Shown here: piece by piece, positions 1-8,199 of the stretch
Layout: every line of letters starts with the position of its first letter
How positions within the stretch are numbered: the first letter of the stretch is position 1
NCBI RefSeq assembly: GCF_001577755.1
Contig: NZ_CP010776.1
Coordinates: forward strand, 2,728,001 to 2,792,000
DNA: 64,000 bases
Origin: Rufibacter sp. DG15C
GTDB lineage: Bacteria; Bacteroidota; Bacteroidia; Cytophagales; Hymenobacteraceae
Direction: 5' to 3'
Translations under genes and position numbers: made by a program
The notes under the pieces: model-generated
Told to the model about the DNA's origin: nothing
Seen by the model: the letters and a program-made list of their open reading frames with translations, nothing else
Database searches by the model: none

Positions 1-2
1 AG

Positions 3-692
3 TTTGTGAGGCAGGATGACTTCAAAAGCGAGTATTTCTATTACAACCTCACCTTTATCTGCTGGATTTACCACCCAACAGTCATGTACCGCAGGGAGGC
101 CGTGCAAGCCGTAAATGGCTACACCAAACCATACGCAGAGGACTTTGAGCTGTTCTGGCAACTCTCCAGAAACTACCGCATCCATACCCTGCCTGAGCTA
201 CTATTGGACTACCGGGTTACCAGCAAAAGCCTGCACCAGGTTTTACGCAAAGAGGAGTATGCCCAGGCTCAACAAGAGCAGATTCAGCGGAACATACAAT
301 ACTATACCAGAACAGATAAATCTTTGCCGCCGGCTTTCATTGACTGCTATCAGTATAGCTTCTTGCCTTTGTTGCAAGAGAAAAAGGTCCACCAAATTGT
401 AGCCTGCCTAAAAACACTGGATGGTATCACCCAAAAAATCTTAGAAACAGAAAACCCCAACAGAAACAGCCAGGATATTCAAAAAGCAGCCATTTACAAG
501 AAACGGTACATCGTGAATTTCTTTCTTAAGCGTTTAGCCTGGCCCCAGAGAATCTACCTTTTGCTTTCTGTTTTTACCCTGAAGGATGTAGTCAAATTTT
601 ATAGAGCCCAAGCCATTGAAGCCAAAAGAAAAAAAGCAACGCCAGCGTTACAAAAGCAGCCACACTTATCCCATGAGTTAAGCTTTACCTAA
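3..692 (+). CDS. Family 2 glycosyltransferase, C-terminal part (cut by window edge)
   Basis: The reading frame is open to the left edge, so only the C-terminal ~229 residues are present and the nucleotide-sugar binding half is missing. The visible part has the acceptor-side pattern of GT-A family 2 enzymes: an aromatic stretch, a VMYRREA segment, then AEDFELFWQL, where the ED pair is the usual catalytic-base region. It ends in a basic, hydrophilic tail. Two further GT2 genes follow on the same strand, which suggests a polysaccharide or glycan assembly cluster extending to the left. The sugar substrate cannot be deduced. Confidence 0.8.
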   Translation, partial: FVRQDDFKSEYFYYNLTFICWIYHPTVMYRREAVQAVNGYTKPYAEDFELFWQLSRNYRIHTLPELLLDYRVTSKSLHQVLRKEEYAQAQQEQIQRNIQYYTRTDKSLPPAFIDCYQYSFLPLLQEKKVHQIVACLKTLDGITQKILETENPNRNSQDIQKAAIYKKRYIVNFFLKRLAWPQRIYLLLSVFTLKDVVKFYRAQAIEAKRKKATPALQKQPHLSHELSFT

Positions 693-719
693 TCTACTTC
701 TTACCTATAATCGCACACC

Positions 720-1706
720 ATGACCAGAATCCCCATGTCACCGCCCATCATTCAACCGTTACCTATTAGTAGGGAGCGGCCGTTGTGGTCTGTGATGATT
801 CCGGTGTACAACTGTGGAGCGTTTTTAAAAGAAGCCTTGGAGAGTGTGCTGGCACAGGAGATTCCAGAACGGCAAATGCAGATGGAGGTAGTGGACGACG
901 CCAGTACTGACATAGATGTTCAACAGCTAGTGCAAGAAATTGGCAAGGGCAGAATCTCCTATTATAGACAAGCGGAGAACGTTGGTAGCCTACGCAATTT
1001 TGAGACCTGCCTCAACCGGGCCAACGGACATTTGGTGCATCTGCTCCACGGCGACGACTATGTAGGAATTGGATATTACTCGCAAATAGCCCAACTGTTT
1101 GATCAATACCCAGAAGCGGGCGCAGCTTTTTGCCGGTACCGGTGCGTCAATGAGAAAGGGGAGAAGGTCTATGACAAAACCCCTGAAAGGACCACAGAAG
1201 GCATTTTAAACAATTGGCTTTTAAAAATAAGCGAACGCCAGCAGGCACAGTATGTGGCCATGACCGTCCGCCGAACAGTGTATGAGCAGCTAGGTGGCTT
1301 TTATGCGTTGGAGTACGGCGAAGACTGGGAAATGTGGGTGAGGATTGCGAGCCGTTTTCCAGTGGCTTATACTCCCAGGACCCTGGCCTTTTACCGGGAA
1401 CATGCCCATTCCATTTCAGGGAGCAGGTTCTCTTCTGGCCAGCATTTGCAGGATTTAGCCACCGCCATGCGCCTCATCCAACAGCACCTCCCCGAAAAGC
1501 ATAGACGTCATATCCTGAAAAAATCGCAGCGCTACTATGCCGGGTACGGTTTAAAGGTAGCCCGCAAATTATGGCGCCGCGTGCCCAATCAGTCGGCCAC
1601 GGTGGCCCAAATCCGCCAATCTCTCCAACTCTACCAGAGTCCTATGTTATACCTGCTCAGCTTAAAATTACACGCCATGATGTTACTCAAAAGATTATGG
1701 AATTAG
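720..1706 (+). CDS. Family 2 glycosyltransferase
   Basis: A 328-residue cytosolic or membrane-associated GT2. The fold begins at PLWSVMIPVYN (about residue 21), followed by VVDDASTD and LLHGDDYVG, which fit the nucleotide and metal binding motifs of the GT-A fold. EDWEMW around residue 200 is the acceptor-side acidic pair. The start at 720 lies 27 bases after the previous stop; an ATG five codons in is also possible. The stop overlaps the next gene's ATG by 10 bases, so the two are probably translationally coupled. The family transfers a sugar from a nucleotide donor; donor and acceptor are unknown. Confidence 0.85.
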   Translation: MTRIPMSPPIIQPLPISRERPLWSVMIPVYNCGAFLKEALESVLAQEIPERQMQMEVVDDASTDIDVQQLVQEIGKGRISYYRQAENVGSLRNFETCLNRANGHLVHLLHGDDYVGIGYYSQIAQLFDQYPEAGAAFCRYRCVNEKGEKVYDKTPERTTEGILNNWLLKISERQQAQYVAMTVRRTVYEQLGGFYALEYGEDWEMWVRIASRFPVAYTPRTLAFYREHAHSISGSRFSSGQHLQDLATAMRLIQQHLPEKHRRHILKKSQRYYAGYGLKVARKLWRRVPNQSATVAQIRQSLQLYQSPMLYLLSLKLHAMMLLKRLWN

Positions 1707-2782
1707 GGATATCTGTGATTATCTGCACCTACAACGGTGCCAGGCTTTTGCCCAAAACCCTCAAACATCTGGCGCAACAGCAGGTAAGGGATGATGTGAA
1801 ATGGGAAGTGCTGGTCATTGACAACGCCTCCACAGACAATACCCAGATTGTTATTAGGGATGTTTGGGCAGATGGCAAAAGCACCGTCCCCTTGACAGTT
1901 CTGTATCAAGCTAATCCTGGATTATCTCATGCCCGCCACATGGCGTTAGAGAATGCCGCCTATGAGTTTGTTCTCTTCTGTGATGATGACAACTGGCTGG
2001 CTCCCACCTACGTGAACAATGCCTATGACCTCATGGTCCGTCACCCAGACGTAGGAGTTTTGGGCGGCCGCGGCGAACTGGTCTTTGAAAGCAAGGTGCC
2101 GCTTTGGGCCAGGGGGCACGGATTATTCGCCAATGGACCGCAGGCGGAAGCTTCTGGTCAGGTACACAACAACGTGGTGTATGGGGCCGGATGCGTCCTA
2201 AGAAAATCTGCCTATGACAAACTCACCAAAGCCCACTTTCAACCATTGCTCACTGACAGGTTAGGCGTTCACTTGAGCGCCGGCGGGGACTATGAGCTTT
2301 GCTACAACATTGTCTTGGTGGGCTATTCCATCTGGTATGAAGACAGCCTTAGGTTCAAGCATTTTATGCCCAATGGTCGCCTTTCTTGGGACTATACCAT
2401 CAGGTTGATAAACCAAGGGGCCCGCAGTTTTGAGAGCATTGTACCTTACCGCATTTTCGTGAACAAAGGAGCCAGGCGCAAGGCAGCCTTCTATGCGTTT
2501 TGGGTCCTAATCATGGCTTCCTATGTCCTCAAAGGAAGTAAAGCCATCCTTTTCCTGGTATTCAATGCCTGGCAAAAAGAGACAAGGGATTTCTACTACC
2601 TTAAAGTGGTTTCGGCTAAGGCAAAGCTCATGGCCCTTTTTCCGCACAGGGTCCTGTACGCCAACTTTACAAAAATTGAAAAATTTGCCCGCCAACTGCG
2701 CAAGGAACCAAACAAGGTTGAGGCAAAGCCAGCAGAGGTAGTAGACCAGCCGCCATTCTCAGAAGTCTATATGCCCATGTAG
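1697..2782 (+). CDS. Family 2 glycosyltransferase
   Basis: The frame opens upstream, but ATG 1697 puts the protein start directly before ELGISVIICTYNG, the first strand of the GT-A fold, and gives 361 residues. VLVIDNASTDNT and LFCDDDNW (DXD type) are the donor and metal sites; GGDYELCYNI is the acceptor-side motif. A hydrophobic stretch near VLIMASYVLKGSKAILFLVFNAW suggests membrane association. It is last in a three-gene GT2 run and overlaps the upstream gene. No oligosaccharide flippase or polymerase is visible here, so the pathway is unassigned. Confidence 0.85.
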   Translation: MELGISVIICTYNGARLLPKTLKHLAQQQVRDDVKWEVLVIDNASTDNTQIVIRDVWADGKSTVPLTVLYQANPGLSHARHMALENAAYEFVLFCDDDNWLAPTYVNNAYDLMVRHPDVGVLGGRGELVFESKVPLWARGHGLFANGPQAEASGQVHNNVVYGAGCVLRKSAYDKLTKAHFQPLLTDRLGVHLSAGGDYELCYNIVLVGYSIWYEDSLRFKHFMPNGRLSWDYTIRLINQGARSFESIVPYRIFVNKGARRKAAFYAFWVLIMASYVLKGSKAILFLVFNAWQKETRDFYYLKVVSAKAKLMALFPHRVLYANFTKIEKFARQLRKEPNKVEAKPAEVVDQPPFSEVYMPM

Positions 2783-2824
2783 CAATTTCTTGCACGGTGT
2801 AAAGTCTAATAAACCAACAAGGTT

Positions 2825-2862
2825 TGTTTTTGGCCTACTTTCCAGAAATCAGGCTAAAAACG
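2825..2862. repeat. PAL38 palindrome, copy 1
   Basis: First of 25 copies in the window. The idealised element is a left arm CGTTTTTGGCCTGTTTT, a 4-base loop (often CCAG or CTGG) and a right arm AAAACAGGCCAAAAACG. This copy starts TG instead of CG, has TACTTT for TGTTTT, and loop CCAG. It lies 43 bases after a glycosyltransferase stop and 73 bases before ligD. Confidence 0.85.
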
Positions 2863-2935
2863 GAGGAACGGGGTTGAGGCAGCGTTTATCGTAATTTCTC
2901 GTACAAACTGCTGACCTAACCAATCTGCTGGACCC

Positions 2936-4948
2936 ATGGCTTTAGAAGAACAAAACCCCAAGAAGACCTTCCAAGAGATTCCAGAACCCAAAGGCGCAAA
3001 ATCAAAACCCAAGGCTGTAGCAAAGAAACAGGCAGGCACCATGCCCATGCCGCACCTCATTGACCCCATGACGGCCAAGCTCACCGATGGACCCTTTGAC
3101 GACCCTAACTGGCTGTTTGAAGTAAAATGGGATGGCTACCGCGCCGTGGCCGAAGTAAAGGAAGGGCATCTGGAGCTGTATTCGCGCAACGGCAAATCCT
3201 TCAAGGAAAAGTACAAGCCTGTGGTTGAGGCCCTGCAAAACCTGCCTTGCCAAGCCGTGTTTGACGGCGAGCTGGTAGTGTTGGACGAGAACGGAAAGGC
3301 CAATTTTCAGGCGCTGCAAAACTACCAGAACACACCCTCAGAGCATCTCTACTATTACATTTTTGACCTGCTCTACCTGGACGGCGATGACCTTAGAAAC
3401 CAACCGCTGCTGGCCCGCAAACAGAAACTAAAGCAGTTGCTGTCCAAAGCCAAAGATCCCTTGCGCTACAGTGAGCACAGAATAGGCAACGGCATCCAGT
3501 TTTTCAAAGAGGCCCAGCAACACCAGTGGGAGGGTATCATGGCTAAAGCTGCAGACAGCAAATACCTCATTGGCAAGCGCTCGCAGGAGTGGCTCAAGAT
3601 AAAGACCCACCTGCGCCAGGAAGCTATCATTGCCGGTTTCACAGAACCTAAAGGCAGCAGGGTACACATAGGTGCCCTGGTGCTGGCGGTGTATGAAGGC
3701 AAAGAGCTCAAGTACGTGGGCCAAAGCGGGAGCGGCTTCAACAAGCAAAGCCTCACGGATCTCAAAGCCAAGCTGGAACCGCTGGTGCAGGAGAAATCCC
3801 CGTTCAAAGAAAAAGTGCCCTTAAGCCGAGATGTTACCTGGGTGAAGCCCGAGCTGGTCTGTGAACTATCCTTCGCGGAGTGGACCAGTGACGGGCAGAT
3901 GCGCCAAGCCATCTTTGAAGGGCTCAGAACCGACAAGAAAGCCAAAGACGTGATTCATGAGCCGGTCATCTCATCAGAGAAAGTAGTGGAAGAGGAAAGC
4001 ACCGGAAAACAGGCTGAAATTCCCAAATCAGGCAAAAAACAGGAAGACACCATGGTATTGAAACTAGACGGAAAAGAAGTGACCATCACCCACCCAGAGA
4101 AACTGTATTGGCCCGAGGAAGGCATCATCAAAGGCGACCTGGTCACCTACTACCAGACCATGGCCGACATCATTCTGCCGTACTTAATAGACCGGCCAGA
4201 GTCCCTACTACGCAACCCCAATGGCATTGCCAAGCCGGGGTTCTTCCAGAAAGACGCCGGGGACAACGCGCCAGACTGGGTGCAGACCAAAGCCATCAAA
4301 GCCGAATCTACGGGGCAGGAGGTGGACTACATTATCTGCCAAGACAAAGCCACGCTGGCCTACCTCAACAACCTAGGCTGCATCCAGCTCAACCCCTGGA
4401 ACTCGCGCCTGCAAAGCATTGACCGACCAGACTATTTGGTGCTGGACCTGGACCCCGGCGAGAATACCTATGACGAAGTGGTAGAAACGGCCCTGGTAGC
4501 CAAAGAAGTGCTGGATGAGTTGAAGATACCTGTGTACGCCAAGACTTCTGGGGCTACAGGCATGCATTTGTACGTGCCGCTGGCCGCTAAATTCCCGTTT
4601 GACCAAGTCAAGGATTTGGCCTTGCTGCTTGCCCAAAGGGTACATGAGCGTCTGCCCAAACTTACCAGCCTGGAGCGCAGTCCCAAAGAGCGGCGTAACC
4701 AGATTTACATTGACTACATGCAGAATGCCATTGCGCAGACCATTGCGGCGCCCTATTGCGTACGGCCCCGCGCCGGGGCAACGGTGTCCACGCCGCTGCA
4801 ATGGAAAGAAGTCAAGAATGGCCTGCACCCTTCGCAGTTCACCATTAAAAACGTGCCGGAGCGGGTCAAAAAGCTGGGAGACATTTTCAAACCAGTTCTA
4901 GGCGAAGGCATTGACGTGGCCGCCTATCTCAAAGAATTAAAGAAGTAA
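2936..4948 (+). CDS. ligD: DNA ligase D, LIG-POL form without phosphoesterase domain
   Basis: A 670-residue ATP-dependent ligase/polymerase for non-homologous end joining. The ligase domain carries the nucleotidyl-lysine motif KWDGYR (Lys64), and an OB-fold follows to about residue 320. A charged linker leads to an archaeo-eukaryotic-primase-type polymerase from about residue 375, with DLDPGE (about 503) and SGATGMHLYVPL. The 3'-phosphoesterase domain usual in LigD is missing. The first 20 residues (KKTFQEIPEPKG) still resemble the beginning of that domain, as if its body had been deleted. No ku gene is in the window. The SDR gene starts 5 bases after the stop. Confidence 0.92.
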   Translation: MALEEQNPKKTFQEIPEPKGAKSKPKAVAKKQAGTMPMPHLIDPMTAKLTDGPFDDPNWLFEVKWDGYRAVAEVKEGHLELYSRNGKSFKEKYKPVVEALQNLPCQAVFDGELVVLDENGKANFQALQNYQNTPSEHLYYYIFDLLYLDGDDLRNQPLLARKQKLKQLLSKAKDPLRYSEHRIGNGIQFFKEAQQHQWEGIMAKAADSKYLIGKRSQEWLKIKTHLRQEAIIAGFTEPKGSRVHIGALVLAVYEGKELKYVGQSGSGFNKQSLTDLKAKLEPLVQEKSPFKEKVPLSRDVTWVKPELVCELSFAEWTSDGQMRQAIFEGLRTDKKAKDVIHEPVISSEKVVEEESTGKQAEIPKSGKKQEDTMVLKLDGKEVTITHPEKLYWPEEGIIKGDLVTYYQTMADIILPYLIDRPESLLRNPNGIAKPGFFQKDAGDNAPDWVQTKAIKAESTGQEVDYIICQDKATLAYLNNLGCIQLNPWNSRLQSIDRPDYLVLDLDPGENTYDEVVETALVAKEVLDELKIPVYAKTSGATGMHLYVPLAAKFPFDQVKDLALLLAQRVHERLPKLTSLERSPKERRNQIYIDYMQNAIAQTIAAPYCVRPRAGATVSTPLQWKEVKNGLHPSQFTIKNVPERVKKLGDIFKPVLGEGIDVAAYLKELKK

Positions 4949-4953
4949 CCTAT

Positions 4954-5976
4954 ATGGAAAAGAAAACAAAAAACAGCCTGTTATTGGCAGGCGCCGGTAT
5001 TGGTAGCCTGTTCCTGTTGCGCTCCGCATTGAGGAGTAAACGTGAGTTCTCATTTACGGATCGTACGGTTCTCATCACCGGGGGTAGTAGGGGACTGGGC
5101 CTGGTGCTGGCTAGAATGTTCGCGGAGCAGGGCGCCAGGATTGCCATCTGTTCCCGCACGCAAGACCAATTGGACAAGGCCTGCGCCGAACTTAGAGAAG
5201 GAGGAACCACCGTGCTGGGCTTCAACTGTGACGTAAGCGACCGCGAGCAAGTCAGAAGTATGATTTCTGAGATCAAGGAAAAGCTGGGACCGGTAGAGGT
5301 GCTCATCAACAACGCGGGCGTCATCTCGGCGGGGCCGCTGGAAGAGATGGACGTGCCAGACTTTGAGGAGGCCATGAACATCCATTACTGGGCGGCGCTC
5401 TACACCATGCTGGAGGTCATCCCAGACATGAAAGCCCGCGGCGAGGGCCGTATTGTCAACATCGCTTCTATTGGGGGCAAGGTAAGCGTACCACACCTGG
5501 TGCCTTATAGCGGTAGCAAGTTTGCGCTGGTAGGCATGTCTGAAGGCTTCAGGTCAGAACTGTCACAGTACGGCATCTACGTGACTACCATCAACCCAGG
5601 GCTTATGCGCACCGGCAGCGCCCGCAACGCCTACATGAAAGGGCAGCATGAAAAGGAATACACCGCCTTCGCACTGTTAGACGCCAACCCGCTCATCTCC
5701 CTGGCCGCCGAGGACGCCGCCCGTAAGATCATGGACGCCGCCCGCTACGGAAAATCTGAGGAGACCCTGGGGTTGAACGCCAAACTCATGAGTACCCTGC
5801 ACGGCTTGTTTCCGGGGGCGGTGACGGACTTGATGGGCGTCATAAACCATTTTCTGCCGGGACCGGGCGGCATTGGCAAAGAGCGGGTGCGGGGCTATGA
5901 AAGCGAAACTGAGCTCACCCAGTCAGTGCTCAACGCGCCTAACCAGAAAGCGGCGGCACAGAACAATGAGTATTAA
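4954..5976 (+). CDS. SDR-family oxidoreductase with N-terminal membrane anchor
   Basis: A 340-residue short-chain dehydrogenase. Residues 8-25 form a hydrophobic anchor preceded by Lys residues. The Rossmann domain follows with TGGSRGLG, INNAG, a catalytic Ser in NIASIGG and the YSGSK pair. The last ~110 residues go beyond the classical fold and lack an obvious membrane span. It starts 5 bases after ligD, so the two are probably co-transcribed although no functional link is evident. Substrate unknown. PAL38 copy 2 begins 3 bases after the stop. Confidence 0.85.
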   Translation: MEKKTKNSLLLAGAGIGSLFLLRSALRSKREFSFTDRTVLITGGSRGLGLVLARMFAEQGARIAICSRTQDQLDKACAELREGGTTVLGFNCDVSDREQVRSMISEIKEKLGPVEVLINNAGVISAGPLEEMDVPDFEEAMNIHYWAALYTMLEVIPDMKARGEGRIVNIASIGGKVSVPHLVPYSGSKFALVGMSEGFRSELSQYGIYVTTINPGLMRTGSARNAYMKGQHEKEYTAFALLDANPLISLAAEDAARKIMDAARYGKSEETLGLNAKLMSTLHGLFPGAVTDLMGVINHFLPGPGGIGKERVRGYESETELTQSVLNAPNQKAAAQNNEY

Positions 5977-5978
5977 AT

Positions 5979-6015
5979 CGTTTTAGCTTGTTTTCCAGAA
6001 ATCAGGCCAAAAACG
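5979..6015. repeat. PAL38 palindrome, copy 2
   Basis: Begins 3 bases after the SDR stop. Left arm is shortened and altered (TTTTAGCTTG), loop CCAG, right arm AAATCAGGCCAAAAACG. It is 37 bases long. Confidence 0.85.
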
Positions 6016-6105
6016 ACCTTTGCCGGGTTTAAAGAAAGGTAATCAAGGAACTTAAGTGAGCAGGCAAGCCTTACCTTTGTAGAGATTTTTAACCCGAAGG
6101 AGTAC

Positions 6106-6486
6106 GTGATAGAGAACAGAGTTACACAACAACCCATCAGCAGTCAGGATTTTGAGCAGGCCAGGATCAAGCATGTGCTGTTTAAATCTAAGTTGCGGGC
6201 CTTGCTGTATGGCGCTTCCATAGACCCAGAGCCGGTCATCACCAACAATGCCTGTGCGTTGGGGCAATGGATCAAGCAAGTGGCCTTTCCGCAGTTAGGG
6301 GACAGCCCAGAGCTGCGCCAACTAGATCATTTGCATGACCAATTGCATGACACCGCCCGCCACCTGTACCACCTGTACAAGGCCGGCAAGCAAGAAGAAG
6401 CCATTGAAGGCCTGCGGGAGATAGAAGACATCGCCGAGGCCTTTTTAAAGCTCCTCACGGACTTGGAACGCAAGGCCATGAGATAG
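6106..6486 (+). CDS. Stand-alone CZB (chemoreceptor zinc-binding) domain protein
   Basis: A 126-residue protein beginning at GTG 6106, supported by an unusually good AAGGAG ribosome binding site 4 bases upstream; the track otherwise has no ATG in the right place. The pattern H23 - C50 (CALGQW) - H77 - H81 matches the 3-His/1-Cys zinc site of CZB domains, which in Proteobacteria sit at the end of chemoreceptors and diguanylate cyclases and sense zinc or hypochlorite. Here the domain is alone, with no receptor, GGDEF or membrane segment, so it would act as a separate soluble sensor. Domain call confident, role inferred. Confidence 0.8.
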   Translation: MIENRVTQQPISSQDFEQARIKHVLFKSKLRALLYGASIDPEPVITNNACALGQWIKQVAFPQLGDSPELRQLDHLHDQLHDTARHLYHLYKAGKQEEAIEGLREIEDIAEAFLKLLTDLERKAMR

Positions 6487-6503
6487 GCTGTCATATAACC
6501 TAG

Positions 6504-6544
6504 TAACAAAAGAGAGACGCCCCAAAGGTGCCTCTCTTTTGTTA
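6504..6544 (+). terminator. Intrinsic terminator after CZB gene
   Basis: A perfect 13-base inverted repeat (TAACAAAAGAGAG and its complement) with a 15-base interval, ending in a TTTTGTT run, 18 bases after the CZB stop. Confidence 0.8.
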
Positions 6545-6641
6545 GGCCGTTTTTGCCTTGGGCATAACCCTTTGCTGGCTTGGCAAGTAAAAAGAACATC
6601 GGCTTTGTTAGCCATTTGTTTTACCTAACGCAAACCACACC

Positions 6642-6893
6642 ATGCCAGATCCACATAAACCAGTAAACGATCCAGACAGCAACAAGTCCGTATTAAGAAC
6701 CGACCAAGGCAAACAAACAGAGCGCGACCGTGAAAGCCAAAGCGACAATGACACCTACAAGCGCTCCATGACCGGCTACGACTCCACCAAGCAGGATGAG
6801 AACTTTGACAATACGTCACGGTTCTCCTCAGAGAACTCCCTGGATGAGCGCGATACCAATGACGGCGACGCCAACTCAGAGAACAACTATTAA
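6642..6893 (+). CDS. Small acidic, disordered hypothetical protein
   Basis: An 83-residue protein, very rich in Asp, Asn, Ser, Thr and Glu, without hydrophobic segments, Cys or any recognisable domain; it looks intrinsically disordered. ATG 6642 opens the frame and a strong terminator follows within 5 bases of the stop, so it forms its own transcription unit. Low-complexity hydrophilic proteins of this sort are common in Hymenobacteraceae and are sometimes stress or desiccation related, but nothing in this sequence proves that. Confidence 0.6.
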   Translation: MPDPHKPVNDPDSNKSVLRTDQGKQTERDRESQSDNDTYKRSMTGYDSTKQDENFDNTSRFSSENSLDERDTNDGDANSENNY

Positions 6894-6897
6894 TTAG

Positions 6898-6931
6898 AAA
6901 AGCCCTTGGTGGCAAGCCAAGGGCTTTTTTG
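6898..6931 (+). terminator. Intrinsic terminator
   Basis: Inverted repeat AAAGCCCTTGG / CCAAGGGCTTT with a short loop and a run of six T, immediately after the 83-residue gene. Confidence 0.9.
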
Positions 6932-7105
6932 TGCCTTGTCTGGAACTAGAAAAATAGTTTGGAAACAGCGGCACCCATCTTGGTTTAAAGCGCGTATTTT
7001 AAAAGTTGGCAGAGAACTTGCTATATACTGGGTACAATAAGATTTATGACAGAGGCGTTGAATTTTCTACCCACCTCCTCTGTTTTACAATAGATGGAAA
7101 CGCAT

Positions 7106-8020
7106 ATGAAAAAGGTTCTTTTAACAGTACTCACCAGCATACTGCTTGCTGGTGCCGCAGTGACAAATCCGTCTGTGGCCGAGGCCAAGAAAGGATCTGT
7201 TGCCTTCTCTTCCACCCCGGCAGACACCCGTGACGTGATTGCTGAGATTATTGACGTCATTGGCTTAAAGCCTCGCTTTGAGGTAAGAGCCGCCAACGTA
7301 CCCAATGCCGCGGCCACTATCATCAATGGCAAGCGCTATATCTTGTACAATGAGCGTTTCTTAAGCGCGGTGAACAACGCCGTGCGCACAGACTGGGCGG
7401 GCATCAGCATTTTGGCGCATGAGATGGGTCACCATTTGAATGGCCATACCCTGAACCAAGGCGGCAGCAATATCAATGATGAGCTAGAAGCCGATGAGTT
7501 CTCTGGGTTTGTGTTGCGGAAAATGGGTGCCAGCTTAAGCGAGACCCAGGCTGCCATCAAAGTATTGGCAGATGATTATGACAGCCGTACGCACCCAGGC
7601 AGGAACTCACGTTTAGCCGCCATCAACAAAGGCTGGCGCAACGCCGAAAGCCAGATTCTGGCCAGTTCCAAAGCCGGTACGCCTACTCGTTCTGTGGCAG
7701 CGCCTTCGCGGTCAGCGGCCATGGCTGCCACGCCGGCCCCAACCGCCAGAAGAGCCTCCGCTTCTAAAATGAACGCGCAGCACATTTTGCGTCAGGTGAA
7801 GCTGCAAAATGCTCCTGAAGAATTGATTTTCGTGACCACCGCCTACAACGTAGTACGAGAGACCGAAGACGGTTTTCAGGTAATTGGCAAGCTGCAGAAA
7901 ACCGGAAGCCCTAACTTTCCTTATGTTCTAGAGAGTCAGTATCTGCCGTCCATCTTTGTGACCACAGACGGTCTGCTGCTCAACAAAGATGGCAAACGCG
8001 TGGGAGTCTTGACTACCTAA
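7106..8020 (+). CDS. Secreted M48-like zinc metalloprotease
   Basis: A 304-residue exported protein. ATG 7106 gives a clean signal peptide (MKK, then a hydrophobic core ending at AEA); an ATG four codons earlier is possible. The catalytic motif HEMGHH (His105, Glu106, His109) lies in ILAHEMGH, and ELEADEFSG about 27 residues later supplies the third zinc ligand in the M48 manner. A Pro/Ala/Ser-rich linker (about 195-225) joins a C-terminal region of unknown fold. No membrane spans follow, unlike HtpX, so it is probably periplasmic or surface-exposed. Target unknown. Confidence 0.8.
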   Translation: MKKVLLTVLTSILLAGAAVTNPSVAEAKKGSVAFSSTPADTRDVIAEIIDVIGLKPRFEVRAANVPNAAATIINGKRYILYNERFLSAVNNAVRTDWAGISILAHEMGHHLNGHTLNQGGSNINDELEADEFSGFVLRKMGASLSETQAAIKVLADDYDSRTHPGRNSRLAAINKGWRNAESQILASSKAGTPTRSVAAPSRSAAMAATPAPTARRASASKMNAQHILRQVKLQNAPEELIFVTTAYNVVRETEDGFQVIGKLQKTGSPNFPYVLESQYLPSIFVTTDGLLLNKDGKRVGVLTT

Positions 8021-8050
8021 GCACACTGGTTTTAGAATGTATATTTTCAG

Positions 8051-8083
8051 AAGCGCGTCCTCTCACGGGGCGCGTTTTTTTTG
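8051..8083 (+). terminator. Probable terminator after M48 gene
   Basis: A short GC-rich hairpin (CGCG pairing with CGCG around a partly paired TCC/GGG) followed by a run of eight T, 30 bases after the stop. Confidence 0.6.
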
Positions 8084-8103
8084 TGATTGGTGGGTTGGTT
8101 TTC

Positions 8104-8141
8104 CGTTTTTGGCCTGTTTTCCAGAAAAGAGCCTAAAAACG
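8104..8141. repeat. PAL38 palindrome, copy 3
   Basis: Left arm identical to the ideal; loop CCAG; right arm AAAAGAGCCTAAAAACG. Lies between the M48 terminator and the M28 lipoprotein gene, so it is in the upstream region of the latter. Confidence 0.9.
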
Positions 8142-8199
8142 GTGATGGATTTGAGGGCATGCGTTGGGCTATACTAGTTTTTGCAGTATCTTCCAGACC

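Noticed and set aside
6541-6580. A further PAL38 copy near 6548
   Set aside because: Only the left arm (CGTTTTTGCCTT) is recognisable; no matching right arm.
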